A stretch of 64,000 bases of DNA from Avispirillum sp959601495 (GTDB lineage Bacteria > Bacillota > Clostridia > Oscillospirales > CAG-272), in the NCBI GenBank assembly GCA_959601495.1, contig CAUGPT010000007.1, forward strand, positions 1 through 64,000, read 5' to 3'. Made by a program: the position numbers and the translations under genes. Below are positions 1 to 10,134 of the stretch, in pieces (the first letter of the stretch is position 1; every line of letters starts with the position of its first letter). The notes below the pieces were generated by a model that did no database searches, was not told the DNA's origin, and worked only from the letters and a program-made list of their open reading frames with translations.

Positions 1-945
1 GCCTGCGTTGCGGTCCTCGGATGCGGAGTCGACACGGCGTATCCGAAAGCGCACGAAAAGCTTTTGCAGAGCGTTCTTGAGCGCGGCGCGGTTATATCCG
101 AATATGCGCCCGGCACAAGCCCTCTCGCAAGTCATTTCCCCGTAAGAAACAGAATAATCAGCGGACTGTCGCAGGCGGTCTGCGTCGTTGAGGGTCAGAT
201 GAACAGCGGCTCTCTTATAACCGCCCGCCACGCGGTGTTTCAGGGCAAGGCGGTGTACGCCGTTCCCGGCAGAGTGGGCGACTGCGGCGCGCAGGCACCG
301 AACTATCTTCTGACGCAGGGCGCGCAGCCTGCGACCTGCGCCGCGGATATTATAAAAGAATACGAATACCTCTATCCGCATACGCTGCACCTGAAACGTC
401 CGTTTTCGCATATATCCCCAACAGACGCCGCGATAAAGTTGGGCGTCTGTGCCAAGAACGCGGAAAACGGCAGGGCGGTTGCCGTTGATATGTCGTATGC
501 AGGCGCGGGCACCGCGGGCAGCGGCGACGCGGAAACCGTTGTGAAGGATACGGATTTTGTCAAAGCGTCTTCCGGAGATGAGAAGGCAGCGCGCCCCGCC
601 GCAAAGAAAAAGGACGGCGAAAAAAAGACAAAGAACGCAAAGATAGGCAGAATAAAGAAGGCGGACGCCGCACCTTTTCCCAAAGAGGAGGAAAAACGTC
701 CGTTTGCCGATGTGTCCACTCTGCGCGATGCGGATATGACCGTATTTGAAAATATGATACCGGATACACCCGTGCTTGCGGATGAACTGAGTCAGAAATG
801 CGCCATGAAAATTTCCGACGTCATGGTCTCGCTCACAATGCTTGAGATGTGCGGGCTTATAGAGGCGGGCGCGGGCGGATATTTCATCAGGCGCGGCGCC
901 GACACTATGCCCGACAGTATAGGCGAAGAGGATGACGGTCTGTAA
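1..945 (+). CDS. dprA: DNA-processing protein DprA (5' truncated by window)
   Basis: DprA loads RecA onto incoming single-stranded DNA during natural transformation. The gene is already open at base 1, and the first codons read AVLGCGVDTAYP, a hallmark of the Rossmann-like DprA core, so the true start lies upstream. The core continues with SPLASHFPVRNRIISGLS and the GSLITARHA / YAVPG segments. After the core there is a long Lys/Ala/Glu-rich stretch (about 500-700 nt) that looks like a disordered linker, then a C-terminal winged-helix-like domain (PVLADELSQK...LEMCGLIEAG). It stands directly upstream of topA, the usual Firmicutes order dprA-topA-trmFO. Family identification is firm; activity in competence in this organism is inference. 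Confidence 0.93.
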   Translation, partial: ACVAVLGCGVDTAYPKAHEKLLQSVLERGAVISEYAPGTSPLASHFPVRNRIISGLSQAVCVVEGQMNSGSLITARHAVFQGKAVYAVPGRVGDCGAQAPNYLLTQGAQPATCAADIIKEYEYLYPHTLHLKRPFSHISPTDAAIKLGVCAKNAENGRAVAVDMSYAGAGTAGSGDAETVVKDTDFVKASSGDEKAARPAAKKKDGEKKTKNAKIGRIKKADAAPFPKEEEKRPFADVSTLRDADMTVFENMIPDTPVLADELSQKCAMKISDVMVSLTMLEMCGLIEAGAGGYFIRRGADTMPDSIGEEDDGL

Positions 946-1006
946 CTGCCGCCGCGTGCTTTTCTGTGCCGCGGACAGGCGCGGGACCTAAATTTTATAT
1001 TTTGTA

Positions 1007-1035
1007 TTGAAAATCTCACATTAATTGTATATAAT
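1007..1035 (+). promoter_or_regulatory. Sigma-A promoter for topA
   Basis: TTGAAA at 1007-1012 and TATAAT at 1030-1035 are separated by exactly 17 bp in an AT-rich gap between dprA and topA. Transcription would start near 1042, giving a leader of about 40 nt before topA. An AAAGGA ribosome-binding site lies just before the ATG. Confidence 0.7.
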
Positions 1036-1081
1036 AATAAACTGCACGGCAGAAATGAATTTTTCCGAAAGGATTTGACAT

Positions 1082-3352
1082 ATGACAAACCTGGTAATAG
1101 TTGAGTCTCCCGCAAAGGCGGGCACGATCAAGGGCTATCTCGGATCAAGCTATAAAGTTATAGCTTCGAAGGGTCACGTCCGCGATCTGCCCAAATCCTC
1201 TCTCGGTATTGATATAGAGAACGATTTTGAGCCTCATTATATCAACATACGCGGCAAGGGCGATCTTATAAAAGAGCTGAAAAAAGAGGCGTCCAAAGCC
1301 GACAGAGTTTTCCTCGCAACCGACCCCGACCGCGAAGGAGAAGCTATTTCATGGCATCTCGCCGCGGCACTGGGCATCCCCGTTGACAAGGCAAAGAGGA
1401 TCACATTCAACGAAATTACGAAAACGGCTGTCAAAGAGGCGATAAAAAAGCCCCGTGAGCTTGACATGGATCTTGTAAACGCTCAGCAGACCCGCCGTAT
1501 TCTTGACAGAATAGTGGGCTACAAGCTTTCTCCGTTCCTTTGGAAAAAGGTCAAGAGCGGTCTTTCCGCGGGACGCGTGCAGTCCGTTGCCACCCGCATC
1601 ATAGTGGAAAGAGAAAACGAGATACGCGCTTTCGTTCCCAGTGAATACTGGACGGTGGACGCAGTCATCGAAACCGCCAAGGGCAAGGAAATGACCGTCA
1701 GATACTACGGCCTGACAAACGGCAAAAAGAAAGTTGAGCTGAAAAACGAATCGGACGCAAATAAGGTCTGCGACGAGTGCAGAGGAGCGGATTTCACGGC
1801 TGTAGAAATAAAGCGCGGCTCAAAGACAAAGTCGCCCGCACCGCCGTTCATAACCTCCACCCTGCAGCAGGAGGCGTCCCGCAAGCTGAACTTCCAGTCC
1901 CAGCGCACCATGAGAGTCGCGCAGGAGCTTTACGAGGGTATAAACCTGGGCAGCGACGGCGGAGTTCAGGGTCTTATCACCTACATGAGAACGGACTCGC
2001 TGCGCGTTGCGGGCGAGGCTCAGAGCGCGGCAAGAGAATATATCGTTGAAAAATACGGCAGCGAATACTGCCCCAAGAATCCCAGAGTTTATAAATCAAA
2101 GGCAAGCGCACAGGACGCGCACGAGGCTATCCGTCCTTCTTCCATGAAGCACGAGCCCGCCGCCGTCAAAAAGCATCTTACAAGCGATCAGTACAAGCTT
2201 TATAAGCTCATATGGGATCGCTTTACCGCAAGCCAGATGGCGTCTGCCGAGCTTTCCACTGTTTCAGCCGATTTCGACTGCAAGGGCAACCTTTTCCGCG
2301 CAAACGGATATACGGTCAAATTCAACGGATACATGGCGGTCTATGAAGAGTCTACAGACGAGGTCGACGAGGAGAAGAACAAAAAGCTTCCCGCCTGCCG
2401 CGAGGGAGAAATTCTGAAAAGCCGCGATGTTTCCGGCACACAGCACTTTACGGAGCCTCCGGCAAGATATACAGAGGCTTCTCTCATAAAATTTCTTGAG
2501 GAAAAGGGCATCGGCCGCCCCTCCACATACACGCCTATCATATCCATCATCACATCCCGCGGATACGTGGCGAGAGACGGCAAATCGCTTGTGCCCACCC
2601 CACTCGGCGAGATAACGAATTCTCTCATGACCGAGTATTTCCCCGACATTGTAGACTATAAATTCACTGCCGAGATGGAAAGCGATCTGGACTCCATCGA
2701 GGACGGACGCACGGATATGAAATCCACTCTGCGCAGCTTCTACGGCGATTTCGAAAAAGAACTCGACAAGGCGATGGCGACCGTATCAAAGGACGATATC
2801 GAAGTTCCCGTTGAGGAAACGGATATTATCTGCGATCAGTGCGGCGCGCGCATGATAGTCAAAAACGGACGCTTCGGCAAGTTTGCCGCGTGCCCCAACT
2901 ATCCCACGTGCAAAAACACGAAACCCCTTACAAAAGCCGCTCCCGCGGAGGACGGCAAAAAGCAGGAGACAGCGCCCTTCAAGTGCGAGCTGTGCGGAGG
3001 CGACATGGTGCTCCGCAGCGGCAGATACGGCGCTTTCTATGCCTGCGTAAACTATCCGAAATGCAAGTTCACAAAGCAGAAAATGCGCTCTCTTGGGGTA
3101 AGCTGCCCCAAGTGCGGCGCGGATATAGTTACGAAATTCGGACGCAATAAGACAGTGTTCTATTCCTGCTCAAAGTATCCCGAGTGCGATTTTTCCTCAT
3201 GGGATATGCCCACATCGGAAAAATGCCCGCAGTGCGGCGGCATGCTGTATGTGAAAAAGGGCAAGGATCAGCTTGTCTGCAAAACAGAGGGCTGCGGCTA
3301 CAAGCGTGACGGAGCGCCTAAAGCCGACGGCGGCGCGGCGGAGGAAAAATGA
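1082..3352 (+). CDS. topA: DNA topoisomerase I (type IA)
   Basis: Relaxes negatively supercoiled DNA by transient single-strand cleavage. The 756-residue protein begins with the Toprim domain (VIVESPAKAGTIKGYL; acidic DPDREGEAI near residue 80). The catalytic tyrosine is Tyr301 in GLITYMRTDSLRV. Four C-terminal zinc-ribbon repeats follow (starting CDQCGARM, CELCGGDM, CPKCGADI and CPQCGGML), the first three with full Cys4 sets and the last with a longer second spacing. The length suits a Firmicutes TopA. It has its own promoter at 1007-1035, and its stop codon overlaps the trmFO start by 4 bp, so the two genes are translationally coupled. Confidence 0.98.
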   Translation: MTNLVIVESPAKAGTIKGYLGSSYKVIASKGHVRDLPKSSLGIDIENDFEPHYINIRGKGDLIKELKKEASKADRVFLATDPDREGEAISWHLAAALGIPVDKAKRITFNEITKTAVKEAIKKPRELDMDLVNAQQTRRILDRIVGYKLSPFLWKKVKSGLSAGRVQSVATRIIVERENEIRAFVPSEYWTVDAVIETAKGKEMTVRYYGLTNGKKKVELKNESDANKVCDECRGADFTAVEIKRGSKTKSPAPPFITSTLQQEASRKLNFQSQRTMRVAQELYEGINLGSDGGVQGLITYMRTDSLRVAGEAQSAAREYIVEKYGSEYCPKNPRVYKSKASAQDAHEAIRPSSMKHEPAAVKKHLTSDQYKLYKLIWDRFTASQMASAELSTVSADFDCKGNLFRANGYTVKFNGYMAVYEESTDEVDEEKNKKLPACREGEILKSRDVSGTQHFTEPPARYTEASLIKFLEEKGIGRPSTYTPIISIITSRGYVARDGKSLVPTPLGEITNSLMTEYFPDIVDYKFTAEMESDLDSIEDGRTDMKSTLRSFYGDFEKELDKAMATVSKDDIEVPVEETDIICDQCGARMIVKNGRFGKFAACPNYPTCKNTKPLTKAAPAEDGKKQETAPFKCELCGGDMVLRSGRYGAFYACVNYPKCKFTKQKMRSLGVSCPKCGADIVTKFGRNKTVFYSCSKYPECDFSSWDMPTSEKCPQCGGMLYVKKGKDQLVCKTEGCGYKRDGAPKADGGAAEEK

Positions 3353-4692
3353 AGCCGCTTGTAACAGTATACGGCGCGGGCCTTGCGGGAAGTGAAGCCG
3401 CATGGCAGGCAGCGCGTTTCGGCTGCCGTGTGCGGCTTGTCGAAATGAAGCCCGCACGCCGCTCGCCCGCACATTCCTCCGACGGATTTGCGGAGCTTGT
3501 CTGCTCAAATTCGCTGAGAAGCGCGGATATAACAAGCGGTGTGGGTCTTCTCAAGGAAGAACTGCGACGCCTCGGCTCGCTTATAATGGAGGCAGCCGAC
3601 GCAACGCGCGTTGCCGCAGGCGGTGCGCTTGCAGTCGACCGTTATGCTTTCTCAAATTATGTGACCGAAAAGATAAAAAGCTGCCCCGATATAGAAACGG
3701 AGTGCGGCGAGCTTTGCGCCATCCCCTCGGAGGGCATCAATATAATTGCCACGGGTCCTCTTACGGACGGCGCGCTGGCAGTGTCCATAAAAGAGCTTGT
3801 GGGCGGCAGAGAGCTTTCGTTTTTTGACGCCGCGGCGCCTATTGTGGACTTTTCGAGCATAGATATGTCAAAAGCGTTTTTTGCCTCACGCTACGGCAAG
3901 GGAACGCCCGACTATATAAACTGCCCCATGAACAAAGAGCAGTATGACGCGTTTTACGACGCGCTTGTGAGCGCAGAAGAGGCAAAGCTGCACGATTTCG
4001 AGACAGGAGAAGCGCTGAAAGTGTTTGAGGGCTGCATGCCGGTGGAAGTAATGGCGCGCCGCGGCAGGGATACGCTTCGCTACGGCCCCATGAAGCCCGT
4101 AGGCATTCGCCGCCCGGACTCCGACGAGAGATACTACGCGGTCGTTCAGCTGAGACGCGAAAACGAGGAAGGCACCATGTTCAACCTTGTGGGCTTTCAG
4201 ACGCACCTCACGTTTCCCGAGCAGCGCAGAGTTTTCCGCATGATCCCCGGACTTGAGAACGCGGAATTTATGCGCTACGGCGTTATGCACCGAAATACGT
4301 TTCTCAATTCTCCCGGTATCCTCAGCCGCGATTACAGTATGCTTTCAAACAAAGATCTGTTTTTCGCGGGTCAGATGACAGGCGTTGAGGGATATATAGA
4401 ATCATGCGCATCCGGCTTCTGCGCAGGACTTTCCGCCGCGAAAAAAGCGTGCGGAGAGGATGAATATGTTTTCCCCGAGAGCACGATGATAGGCGCTATG
4501 GCGAAATATGTCAGCTGCGGCGGAGCGGGTGATTTTCAGCCCATGAACGCCAATTTCGGCATACTTTCCCATACGGCGGAGAAAATAAAGGGCGGAAAGA
4601 AAGAGCGCTATCTTGTATATGCCAATGCAGCTCTTTCCCAAATAGACGTTGCTGCGGCGAAGCTTTGCGAACAGAGACCTATGGAACCTTGA
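3349..4692 (+). CDS. trmFO: Folate-dependent tRNA (uracil-54-C5)-methyltransferase TrmFO
   Basis: Makes ribothymidine at position 54 of the tRNA T-loop using methylenetetrahydrofolate and FADH2. The N-terminus has the FAD-binding signature VYGAGLAGSEAAWQ. Further family hallmarks are HSSDGFAELVCSNSLRS (with the conserved Cys used in methyl transfer), NCPMNKEQYDAFYDAL, and the C-terminal FAGQMTGVEGYIESCASG. The 447 residues match the family length. The ATG overlaps the topA stop (ATGA), giving the standard topA-trmFO pair. It is followed after 18 bp by rnc. Confidence 0.97.
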   Translation: MKPLVTVYGAGLAGSEAAWQAARFGCRVRLVEMKPARRSPAHSSDGFAELVCSNSLRSADITSGVGLLKEELRRLGSLIMEAADATRVAAGGALAVDRYAFSNYVTEKIKSCPDIETECGELCAIPSEGINIIATGPLTDGALAVSIKELVGGRELSFFDAAAPIVDFSSIDMSKAFFASRYGKGTPDYINCPMNKEQYDAFYDALVSAEEAKLHDFETGEALKVFEGCMPVEVMARRGRDTLRYGPMKPVGIRRPDSDERYYAVVQLRRENEEGTMFNLVGFQTHLTFPEQRRVFRMIPGLENAEFMRYGVMHRNTFLNSPGILSRDYSMLSNKDLFFAGQMTGVEGYIESCASGFCAGLSAAKKACGEDEYVFPESTMIGAMAKYVSCGGAGDFQPMNANFGILSHTAEKIKGGKKERYLVYANAALSQIDVAAAKLCEQRPMEP

Positions 4693-4710
4693 AATGAAAG
4701 GGATGGTATC

Positions 4711-5442
4711 ATGACAAAACCCGAACTGCCGCTTGACTGCGGTCTTCTGGAAGAAAAACTCGGATACAGCTTCAAGAACAAGGACCTCCTTCTTGAAGCG
4801 CTGACGCATTCGTCATATATAAACGAACACAAAAACGAAAAGGGCAGAGAGTGCAACGAGCGTCTGGAATTTCTCGGCGACTCCGTGCTCTCCATCGTTG
4901 TGTCCACATACCTGTTTTCGCAGTACACCTCGCGTCAGGAGGGCGACCTTACAAAGATACGCGCGTCCGTCGTGTGCGAAAAGGCGCTGGCGAAATACGC
5001 AAAGGAGATATCTCTCGGCGACTATCTCTATGTCGGCCGCGGAGAGGAGAAGGGCGGCGGCAGAACGCGCGCTTCCGTAACGTCGGATGCGTTTGAGGCA
5101 GTCCTCGGCGCGTTTTATCTTGACAGCGGCGAGGATGTGGAAAAAATCGCCGATTTCGTGCTGCCTTTCGTAAAGCGCGAGATAGATTATATCCGCCGCG
5201 AGGATTCTTTTCTCGACTATAAGACCGCCCTGCAGCAGATAGTGCAGCAGGCGGGCGGAGAGAGGCTTGAGTACACCGTTATAGGAGAGGAAGGCCCCGA
5301 TCACGACAAAACGTATACAGTGGCTGCCATGCTGAACTCCAACATGATAGGAAAGGGCGTCGGCGGCTCCAAAAGAGAGGCAGAGCTTGCCGCTGCCAAA
5401 AACGCGCTGAAGCTTTTCGGCGGTGTGCCCGAAAACAGCTGA
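4711..5442 (+). CDS. rnc: Ribonuclease III
   Basis: Cleaves double-stranded RNA in rRNA and mRNA processing. The 243-residue protein has the RNase III signature NERLEFLGDSVLSIVV near residue 50 and the second acidic cluster (TSDAFEAVLGAFYLD) near residue 130, followed by a C-terminal double-stranded-RNA-binding domain starting at FLDYKTALQQIVQQ and ending KREAELAAAKNALKLF. The start ATG follows an AAAGGGA site. Order rnc-radical SAM-smc-ftsY is typical of Clostridia. Confidence 0.97.
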   Translation: MTKPELPLDCGLLEEKLGYSFKNKDLLLEALTHSSYINEHKNEKGRECNERLEFLGDSVLSIVVSTYLFSQYTSRQEGDLTKIRASVVCEKALAKYAKEISLGDYLYVGRGEEKGGGRTRASVTSDAFEAVLGAFYLDSGEDVEKIADFVLPFVKREIDYIRREDSFLDYKTALQQIVQQAGGERLEYTVIGEEGPDHDKTYTVAAMLNSNMIGKGVGGSKREAELAAAKNALKLFGGVPENS

Positions 5443-5446
5443 GACT

Positions 5447-6460
5447 ATGAAGCACATAAATATACCTATATTCATTCAGCACATGGGCTGCCCCAATCAA
5501 TGCGTGTTCTGCGATCAGCACGCCATAACGGGCGCCCATTCTTTTTGCATGGAGTCCGTAAAGGATGATATAGAGGCAGTGCTCCGTACAAAGGGCGACA
5601 GAGAATGCGAGATCGCGTTTTTCGGAGGCTCTTTTACCGGGATAGACAGACAGCTTATGCTATCCCTGCTCGATGTTGCACAAGAATACGTAAATGCGGG
5701 AAAAGTGCGGGGAATACGTATGTCCACCCGACCCGATTATATTTCCCCGGAAATATGCGAGATCCTTCACCGTTACACCGTGAGTCAGGTGGAGCTGGGC
5801 ATACAGAGCTTTGACAACGGGGTGCTTGAGCGTTGCCGCCGCGGACACACTGCGCAGCGCGCGTACGAAGCCGTAAGGCTTTTGCGGCGCGAGGGCTTTT
5901 CCTTCGTCGGACAGATGATGGTGGGACTGCCGGGAGCGGACGCACGGTCAGAAACAGAAACGGCAAAGACGATCTGCGCCGAGGGTGCACAGGGAGCAAG
6001 GATATACCCGTGTGTTGTTTTCAGAAACACTCCGCTTGAAGAAATGACGCGCCGGGGAGAGTATGTGCCCCTCAGCGTTGAGGAGGCGGTGAGCCGCGGC
6101 GCGGCGGTCCTTCGCGTTTTTGTCGATGCCGGCGTACCGGTGCTGAAAATAGGGCTGCACGAGGGAGAGGGTCTGCACTCGGAAAAAACGTATTTTGCGG
6201 GCCCCAATCATCCGGCGCTCGGCGAGCTTGTGCGCTCAAGGCTTTACCGCGATGCCGTGCTTGCGGCACTGGACGCGCGCTCCGACAGCGCGCGGGGAAA
6301 AACGCTTGCCGTTTATGTACCGCGGGGCGCGGTATCGGCGGTCTCGGGTCATAAAAAGTCGAATAAAGCCGTGTTTGAGGAAAAAAGCGGCGCAAAATGC
6401 GTCAAAATCCTTGAAAAGGACGAGCTTTGCGGGTATAATGTATCTATTGACATATTTTAA
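5447..6460 (+). CDS. Radical SAM protein, Elp3-like fold
   Basis: Predicted 337-residue [4Fe-4S] radical SAM enzyme. The cluster-binding triad is C15xxxC19xxC22 in GCPNQCVFCDQ. Other hallmarks are FFGGSFTGID, the strand MSTRPDYISPEI and QLELGIQS-like VELGIQSFD. A GTG at 5423 is in frame but lies inside rnc and lacks a ribosome-binding site; the ATG at 5447 gives a start like that of homologues. The gene sits between rnc and smc, a conserved clostridial position. Substrate is not known to me; relatives of the Elp3/YhcC type act on RNA or porphyrin-like substrates, and nothing here decides between them. Confidence 0.85.
   Translation: MKHINIPIFIQHMGCPNQCVFCDQHAITGAHSFCMESVKDDIEAVLRTKGDRECEIAFFGGSFTGIDRQLMLSLLDVAQEYVNAGKVRGIRMSTRPDYISPEICEILHRYTVSQVELGIQSFDNGVLERCRRGHTAQRAYEAVRLLRREGFSFVGQMMVGLPGADARSETETAKTICAEGAQGARIYPCVVFRNTPLEEMTRRGEYVPLSVEEAVSRGAAVLRVFVDAGVPVLKIGLHEGEGLHSEKTYFAGPNHPALGELVRSRLYRDAVLAALDARSDSARGKTLAVYVPRGAVSAVSGHKKSNKAVFEEKSGAKCVKILEKDELCGYNVSIDIF
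6411..6439 (+). promoter_or_regulatory. Internal sigma-A promoter for smc-ftsY
   Basis: TTGAAA at 6411-6416, a 17-bp spacer and TATAAT at 6434-6439 lie in the last codons of the radical SAM gene, 48 bp before the smc start. This would give smc-ftsY expression independent of the upstream operon. Confidence 0.55.
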
Positions 6461-6486
6461 TTCGGTAAGAAAGGAAGGAACAGACA

Positions 6487-9400
6487 GTGTATCTCAAAAC
6501 GCTTGAACTTCACGGCTTTAAATCCTTCCCTGATAAAACAGTGCTGCGCTTCAACCCGGGCGCGACCGTAATTGTGGGCCCCAACGGAAGCGGCAAGTCC
6601 AATATCACGGACGCCATGCGCTGGGTGCTCGGCGAAATATCCACAAAGAACATCCGCGGCTCCAAAATGGAGGACGTTATTTTCGTCGGCGCGGACGGTC
6701 ACCGTCCCATGAGCTTTGCGGAGGTCTCCATCACATTTGACGATTCCGAGGCGCCCAGAAAGCTCAATTGCCCCTATGAAGAGGTAACGGTCACCCGTCG
6801 GTACTACCGCGCGGGCGAGAGTGAGTATTTTATAAACCGCAAGCCCTGCCGCCTGCGCGATATTTATGAGCTTTTCATGAATACCGGTATAGGCAGAGAG
6901 GGCTATTCCATAATCGGTCAGGGCAAGATCGCGGAGATAATCTCCAAAAAGAGCGAGGACCGCAGAGGTATATTCGAGGAGACTGCGGGCATATCGAAAT
7001 ACAGATATCAGAAGCACGAGTCCGAGAAAAAGCTCAGCGAATGCGAAAGCAACATGACCCGTGTGGAGGATATTTTCAATGAGATAGAGAGCCGCATAGG
7101 TCCTCTCGAAAAAGATGCCGCCAAGGCGAGAAAATACATGGAGCTGTACGACGAGAAAAAGCAGCTCGACGTATCGCTTTGGCTTTTTGACGTTGAAAAA
7201 CTCAGAGGCGACGTTGACAAGACCGCGTCGGATTGCAGGCTCAGCGCTCACGAGCTTGAGATGGCGGAGGACGACGAGCGCCGACTGGAGAGCCAGTACG
7301 ACAGGCTGTTTGAGGCTTCGCAGGAGAACAAACAGTCCGCCGGCGCGCTTTACAACCGCATAAAAGAGATAAACGCCGCCATCCGTCAGGCGGAAAGCGA
7401 GGCAGCCGCGATCGAGAGCCGCACCGTCCATGCGAAAGCCATGGCGCAGGCGGCAGAGGCTTCGGCGCAGAGCCGCAGAAGCGAGGCGGAAAACGAGAGG
7501 GGCGAGGCGGAAAAGCTGCGCGGCAGAGTTTCGGAAATACTCGGCGAGATAGATGCCAAAAACTCAGAGATCGCAAAGTGCGAGAAAGAGCGCGACACCG
7601 CAAAAGCCGAAGAGGGAGCGCTTGCGTCCGAGCTTGAAGAGGCGCTGGGCGTTCTGCGCGAGCGCGAGAGCGAGCTCGGTGAGGTGAGAGTCCGCAGCGA
7701 CGTTCTCAAAAACAGCATAAATGACAGAAACGACAAAGAGGAGGGTATTGCCGCCGAGGTCGAAAAATACGAAAAGCAGCTTGCCGATATCGACCGAGAC
7801 TGTGCGGATTGCCGCTCAAGCGTCGAGATGTACGAGGCGGCGCTTTCAAAGTCTGACGCGGAGATAGAAAAGAGCGACAAGCGGCTTATCGCTTTGTCCG
7901 ACGAAATAGACACCGTGCGCCGCGAACTCGGCGAGAGCGAGGCGGCGGCAGAGGCGCTGCACAGCCGTATATCCGCGCTTAAACGTATGCAGGAGCATTT
8001 TGACGGCTACAACAACAGCGTTAAATTCGTCATGCAGAAAAGCCGCGAGGGGGCGCTTTCGGGTATACACGGCCCTCTGTCAAGGCTTATAAAGGTCGGC
8101 GAGAAGTATACCGTTGCCCTTGAGACCGCGCTCGGTCAGAATTTGCAGAACATAGTTGTCGACGATGAAAAGGACGCAAAGGCTGCCATATACGCGCTGA
8201 AAAACGCGGGCGCGGGCAGAGCAACGTTCTATCCCATATCTGGTATGCGCGCGCAGAGCCGCACCCGAGAGATGGAGGATGCCTCCCGCAGCCGCGGATT
8301 TGTAGGCTACGCCGACGAGCTTCTGGAAACGGACAGCCGTTATCGCGGTATTATATCCTCCGTTGTCGGCAGGGTATGCGTATTTGACAACATAGACAAC
8401 GCCTCCGATGTGGCGCGACGCAGCGGATGGAAGCTGCGCATAGTGACACTTGACGGTCAGCAGATAAACCCCGGCGGTTCATTTACGGGCGGCAGCGTCC
8501 GCAGGGATTCCGGTATGCTGACAAGAGAGGGACACATAGAAAAGCTTGAGAGCGAGAGAGCCGAGCTTGATAAAAAGTGCGAGGCTATCCGCAAAAAGCT
8601 CGAAGGGCTGCGCGCGGAGAGCACGGAGCTTACAAACTACCGCCGCAAGGAAGAGGAAAAAGCAAAAATTTCCGAGGTCATGCTCAGAACAGAGCGCTCG
8701 CAGATGGACGAATACGAGGCGAACCGCACCGTTTGTCAGAATCTGCTTGAGCAGCTGAGGGCTGACAGGAAAAATCTCGAGGCACTGAAGGAGCGCGGCG
8801 GCGAGGACGCTGCGGGACTTGAGTGTGAGATAGAAAAGCTGCGTCTTGAAATAGAACGCATAAGCGCGGAGCGCGCCGAAACGGACGTGCGCCGCAACGA
8901 TGCCCGCGACAGGGCAGAGGCGGCGGACGCACGGGTCAACGAGGGCAGGATCGCTCTTGCGGCACTCATGCGGGATGCCGAAAATACCAAAGCGCTTTCC
9001 GCGTCGGCTGACGAGAGAGCGGCAAAGCTTGACGACGAGGCGGCGCAGAACGACGCCGAGGCAAAGAGGCTTTACGAGAGTATTTCCGCAGCAGCCGACG
9101 CGCTGACGGCAGGCAAAGAAGATACAGAGCGCCTGCGCGCCGAGCTTTCGGAGGCGGAGGATAAGAGAGCGGCTCTTTCCGAGGACAGCGAGGAATACGA
9201 CCGCCGTCTCAACGAGAACCGCCGCAAAACAAGAGAGGTCAGCGACCGCAAGGAGCTTGTTTTCAGGGCACATACTGCAAACGAGGCAAAGCTTGAAAAG
9301 CTCAACTCCGATGTGGATAAAATGACATCCCGCCTCTGGGACGAATACGAGCTTACCCACAGCACCGCCGTCGCTCTTGATTATCCCGAGATAACGGCAG

Positions 9401-10092
9401 AGACAAGACCCGGCGCTTCCCGCCGCCTGGCGGAGCTGAAAAGCGCGGTCAAGGCTCTCGGAAACGTCAATGTTTCCGCCATTGAGGAATATACGGCGCT
9501 TAAAGAGCGGTATGATTATATGAAAGCCCAGCTGGACGATCTGAGAGCGTCCGGCGAAGAGCTGAAGCAGATCATTTCCGACATAGAGGAAGAAATGAAG
9601 AAAATGTTCTGCGAAACATTTGAAAAGGTCAACAAATGTTTCGGAGAGACATTCAGAGAGCTGTTCGGCGGCGGCAGCGCGCATCTGACGCTTACCGATC
9701 CCGAAAATGTTCTCACGAGCGGCGTTGATATCAATGCCGCGCCCCCCGGAAAGATGATAAAGAATCTGACGCTGCTTTCCGGCGGCGAGCAGGCTTTCGT
9801 AGCCATTGCCCTCATATTTGCGCTTATAAGGGTAAATCCCTCGCCGTTCTGCATATTCGACGAGATCGAGGCGGCGCTGGACGAGGTCAACGTTGCGAGA
9901 GTCGCAAACTATGTAAAGCGCTTCTCAAAGGAGATGCAGATAATCCTCATCACCCACAGACGCGGTATGATGGAAACGGCAGACACGCTGTACGGCGTTA
10001 CAATGCCGCGCCACGGCGTTTCAAAGGTATTCACGCTTGATGTTTCAAGCGTTGCCGAAGATCCGTCGTCGGCAGACGAGCTTGTGGAGTAG
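6487..10092 (+). CDS. smc: Chromosome segregation protein SMC
   Basis: Condensin ATPase that, with ScpA and ScpB, organises and separates chromosomes. The 1201-residue protein begins with a GTG codon (MYLKTLELHGFKSF) behind a GGAAGG site. It shows a Walker A GPNGSGKSNITDAM near residue 33, a long coiled coil, the hinge at about residues 510-680, a second coiled coil, and the ABC signature LSGGEQAFVAIAL with Walker B CIFDEIEAALDEVN near residues 1095-1130. Full length for the family. It is followed by ftsY after 42 bp. Confidence 0.98.
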   Translation: MYLKTLELHGFKSFPDKTVLRFNPGATVIVGPNGSGKSNITDAMRWVLGEISTKNIRGSKMEDVIFVGADGHRPMSFAEVSITFDDSEAPRKLNCPYEEVTVTRRYYRAGESEYFINRKPCRLRDIYELFMNTGIGREGYSIIGQGKIAEIISKKSEDRRGIFEETAGISKYRYQKHESEKKLSECESNMTRVEDIFNEIESRIGPLEKDAAKARKYMELYDEKKQLDVSLWLFDVEKLRGDVDKTASDCRLSAHELEMAEDDERRLESQYDRLFEASQENKQSAGALYNRIKEINAAIRQAESEAAAIESRTVHAKAMAQAAEASAQSRRSEAENERGEAEKLRGRVSEILGEIDAKNSEIAKCEKERDTAKAEEGALASELEEALGVLRERESELGEVRVRSDVLKNSINDRNDKEEGIAAEVEKYEKQLADIDRDCADCRSSVEMYEAALSKSDAEIEKSDKRLIALSDEIDTVRRELGESEAAAEALHSRISALKRMQEHFDGYNNSVKFVMQKSREGALSGIHGPLSRLIKVGEKYTVALETALGQNLQNIVVDDEKDAKAAIYALKNAGAGRATFYPISGMRAQSRTREMEDASRSRGFVGYADELLETDSRYRGIISSVVGRVCVFDNIDNASDVARRSGWKLRIVTLDGQQINPGGSFTGGSVRRDSGMLTREGHIEKLESERAELDKKCEAIRKKLEGLRAESTELTNYRRKEEEKAKISEVMLRTERSQMDEYEANRTVCQNLLEQLRADRKNLEALKERGGEDAAGLECEIEKLRLEIERISAERAETDVRRNDARDRAEAADARVNEGRIALAALMRDAENTKALSASADERAAKLDDEAAQNDAEAKRLYESISAAADALTAGKEDTERLRAELSEAEDKRAALSEDSEEYDRRLNENRRKTREVSDRKELVFRAHTANEAKLEKLNSDVDKMTSRLWDEYELTHSTAVALDYPEITAETRPGASRRLAELKSAVKALGNVNVSAIEEYTALKERYDYMKAQLDDLRASGEELKQIISDIEEEMKKMFCETFEKVNKCFGETFRELFGGGSAHLTLTDPENVLTSGVDINAAPPGKMIKNLTLLSGGEQAFVAIALIFALIRVNPSPFCIFDEIEAALDEVNVARVANYVKRFSKEMQIILITHRRGMMETADTLYGVTMPRHGVSKVFTLDVSSVAEDPSSADELVE

Positions 10093-10134
10093 AACGGCAG
10101 TACATACGCTGCACATACGAAGGAGAAGGACCGA

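Noticed and set aside
8479..9684. A 401-codon open frame antisense to smc
   Set aside because: It lies opposite the coiled-coil part of smc, whose Glu/Lys/Arg codons leave the other strand open; no independent coding evidence.
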